Shown: positions 62,994 through 64,000 of the stretch, piece after piece | Position numbering within the stretch: position 1 is the stretch's first letter | How the letters are laid out: every line of letters starts with the position of its first letter | Position numbers and translations under genes: made by a program | The notes under the pieces: generated by a model | Seen by the model: the letters and a program-made list of their open reading frames with translations, nothing else | Database searches by the model: none | Told to the model about the DNA's origin: nothing | DNA from: Alphaproteobacteria bacterium | GTDB lineage: Bacteria > Pseudomonadota > Alphaproteobacteria > UBA8366 > Aestuariispiraceae | Assembly: GCA_030065235.1 (NCBI GenBank) | Contig: JASJDC010000007.1 | Location: 62,001-126,000 of the forward strand | Reading direction: 5' to 3' | Length of the DNA stretch: 64,000 nucleotides

Positions 62994-64000
62994 ATGTCGG
63001 CCAATACGAATACGGTCCTTGATTTCACGCGCGCCGATTTTCCCGAGGGATTTGAGTTCGGCGTTGCGACCTCCGCCTATCAGATCGAGGGCGCGTCGTT
63101 CGGCGGCGCCGGCCTGTCTCATTGGGACACGTTCGCCGCGACGCCAGGGAATGTGGCGGGGGCTGAGAACGGGTCCGTCGCCTGCGACCACTACCATCGC
63201 TGGGCCGAGGATTTCGACCTGATCCGTGATTGCCGGCTTGATTCATACCGGTTCTCGACCTCCTGGGCCCGGGTCATCCCCGACGGCGTCGGCGCGGTAA
63301 ACCAGGAAGGGCTCGATTTCTACGACCGGCTCGTCGATGGGCTGCTGGCGCGCGGGATTAAACCCTATGCCTGTCTCTATCATTGGGAACTGCCCGCGGC
63401 GCTGGCCGATCTCGGCGGCTGGCGCAACCCGTCGATCGCCGATTGGTTCGCCGATTTCACCGAGGTGGTGATGGGCCGGATCGGCGATCGGCTGCAGGCG
63501 GCGGCGACCTTCAACGAGCCGTGGTGTATCGCTTGGCTCAGCCATTTCCTCGGCCAGCATGCACCGGGTCTTCGGGATATCCGCGCCGCTGCGCGCGCCA
63601 TGCATCATGTCCTGCTGGCGCATGGAAGAGCGGTTCAGGTGATGCGCGGGCTGAAGCTAAACTCGGTCGGCGTGGTGATGAATCTGGAATATTCGGCGCC
63701 GGTGGACGAGACGGAGGCGGCGATCGCGGCCGCGCGTCGGAACGAAGCGATCTACAATCGCTGGTTTTTGGAAGCGGTCTTCAAGAAATCTTACCCAGAG
63801 GAGGCGCTCGCTGGATTAGAGCCACATCTGCCGACCGGCTGGGCGGACGATTTCGACATAATCGCCGAGCCGGTCGACTGGCTGGGGATCAACTATTATA
63901 CCCGAAAACGCATCGCAGCCGATCCGGAGGCCGCTTGGCCGTCGCTGAAAGAGGTCGAAGGCCCTTTGCCAAAGACCGCCATGGATTGGGAGATCTATCC
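62994..64000 (+). CDS. GH1 beta-glucosidase (3' end outside window)
   Basis: The 335 residues seen begin FPEGFEFGVATSAYQIEGA, the GH1 N-terminal signature with the substrate-binding Gln. TFNEPW carries the acid/base Glu and YRFSTSWARVIPDG is the conserved barrel strand. INYYTRKR is the loop before the nucleophile region, which lies outside the window. No signal peptide is seen, so it is cytoplasmic. It follows aglR by 28 bases on the same strand and extends the locus toward beta-glucosides. Confidence 0.93.
   Translation, partial: MSANTNTVLDFTRADFPEGFEFGVATSAYQIEGASFGGAGLSHWDTFAATPGNVAGAENGSVACDHYHRWAEDFDLIRDCRLDSYRFSTSWARVIPDGVGAVNQEGLDFYDRLVDGLLARGIKPYACLYHWELPAALADLGGWRNPSIADWFADFTEVVMGRIGDRLQAAATFNEPWCIAWLSHFLGQHAPGLRDIRAAARAMHHVLLAHGRAVQVMRGLKLNSVGVVMNLEYSAPVDETEAAIAAARRNEAIYNRWFLEAVFKKSYPEEALAGLEPHLPTGWADDFDIIAEPVDWLGINYYTRKRIAADPEAAWPSLKEVEGPLPKTAMDWEIY

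Overview
The window is about 62-65% GC (by eye) and comes from an alphaproteobacterium. Diagnostic genes are flbT, flaF, fliX, a CckA-type hybrid kinase next to flhB, a DksA with only one cysteine, and an alphaproteobacterial SOS box (GAAC-N7-GAAC) before recA. The fliX/dksA/flgI grouping and the fliR-flhB-cckA order resemble Rhodospirillales-type genomes, but I cannot assign a genus. No tRNA, rRNA, CRISPR array, insertion sequence or phage gene was seen.

Layout. Positions 1-6.4 kb hold a flagellin module: a partial FlaG-like gene, flbT, a sugar formyltransferase, flaF, flgL and two tandem flagellin genes. Positions 6.6-19.7 kb hold a flagellin-glycosylation island. On the plus strand are a TPR/O-GlcNAc-transferase-like enzyme, a Maf-type transferase, a glutamine-dependent asparagine synthase homologue, a PseA/WbpG-like N-acetyl sugar amidotransferase and a methyltransferase-acetyltransferase fusion. 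On the minus strand, converging on these and lying just downstream of flgK, are a Gfo/Idh/MocA dehydrogenase, a DegT aminotransferase, an SDR epimerase, an SpsF-type cytidylyltransferase and a small unknown protein. Positions 19.7-46.5 kb carry the rest of the flagellar locus: flgK, flgN, flgJ, flgI, fliX, dksA, flgH, flgA, flgG, flgF, fliL, fliM, a DUF6468-like gene, a motE-like gene, a cheY, two motB-like genes, a 1210-residue periplasmic AMIN/TPR protein, fliP, fliO, an orphan FlhB C-domain gene, flgB, flgC, fliE, fliQ, fliR and flhB. Positions 46.5-54.8 kb hold cckA, recA, alaS, a MoxR ATPase and an outer-membrane-barrel-like protein. Positions 55-64 kb hold an aglEFGAK-type alpha-glucoside ABC transporter and GH13 alpha-glucosidase operon, a divergent LacI regulator and the start of a GH1 beta-glucosidase.

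How it works together. Eight sigma-54-type -24/-12 elements can be read directly, before flaF, flgL, the second flagellin gene, flgK, flgI, flgF, the motB-like operon and flgB. Three match the consensus almost perfectly. This fits a flagellar hierarchy driven by RpoN with a FlbD-like activator and FliX. Sugar genes lie directly downstream of flaF and of flgK, so glycan supply may be tied to hook and filament assembly. The agl operon and its LacI regulator have look-alike promoters, each with a matching operator at the expected transcription start.

The most unusual part is the glycosylation island. It contains two different classes of putative flagellin glycosyltransferase side by side and a sugar-modification gene set (amidation, acetylation, methylation, formylation, CMP activation). 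The usual nonulosonate synthase (NeuB/PseI) and UDP-GlcNAc dehydratase (PseB) genes are absent from the window.
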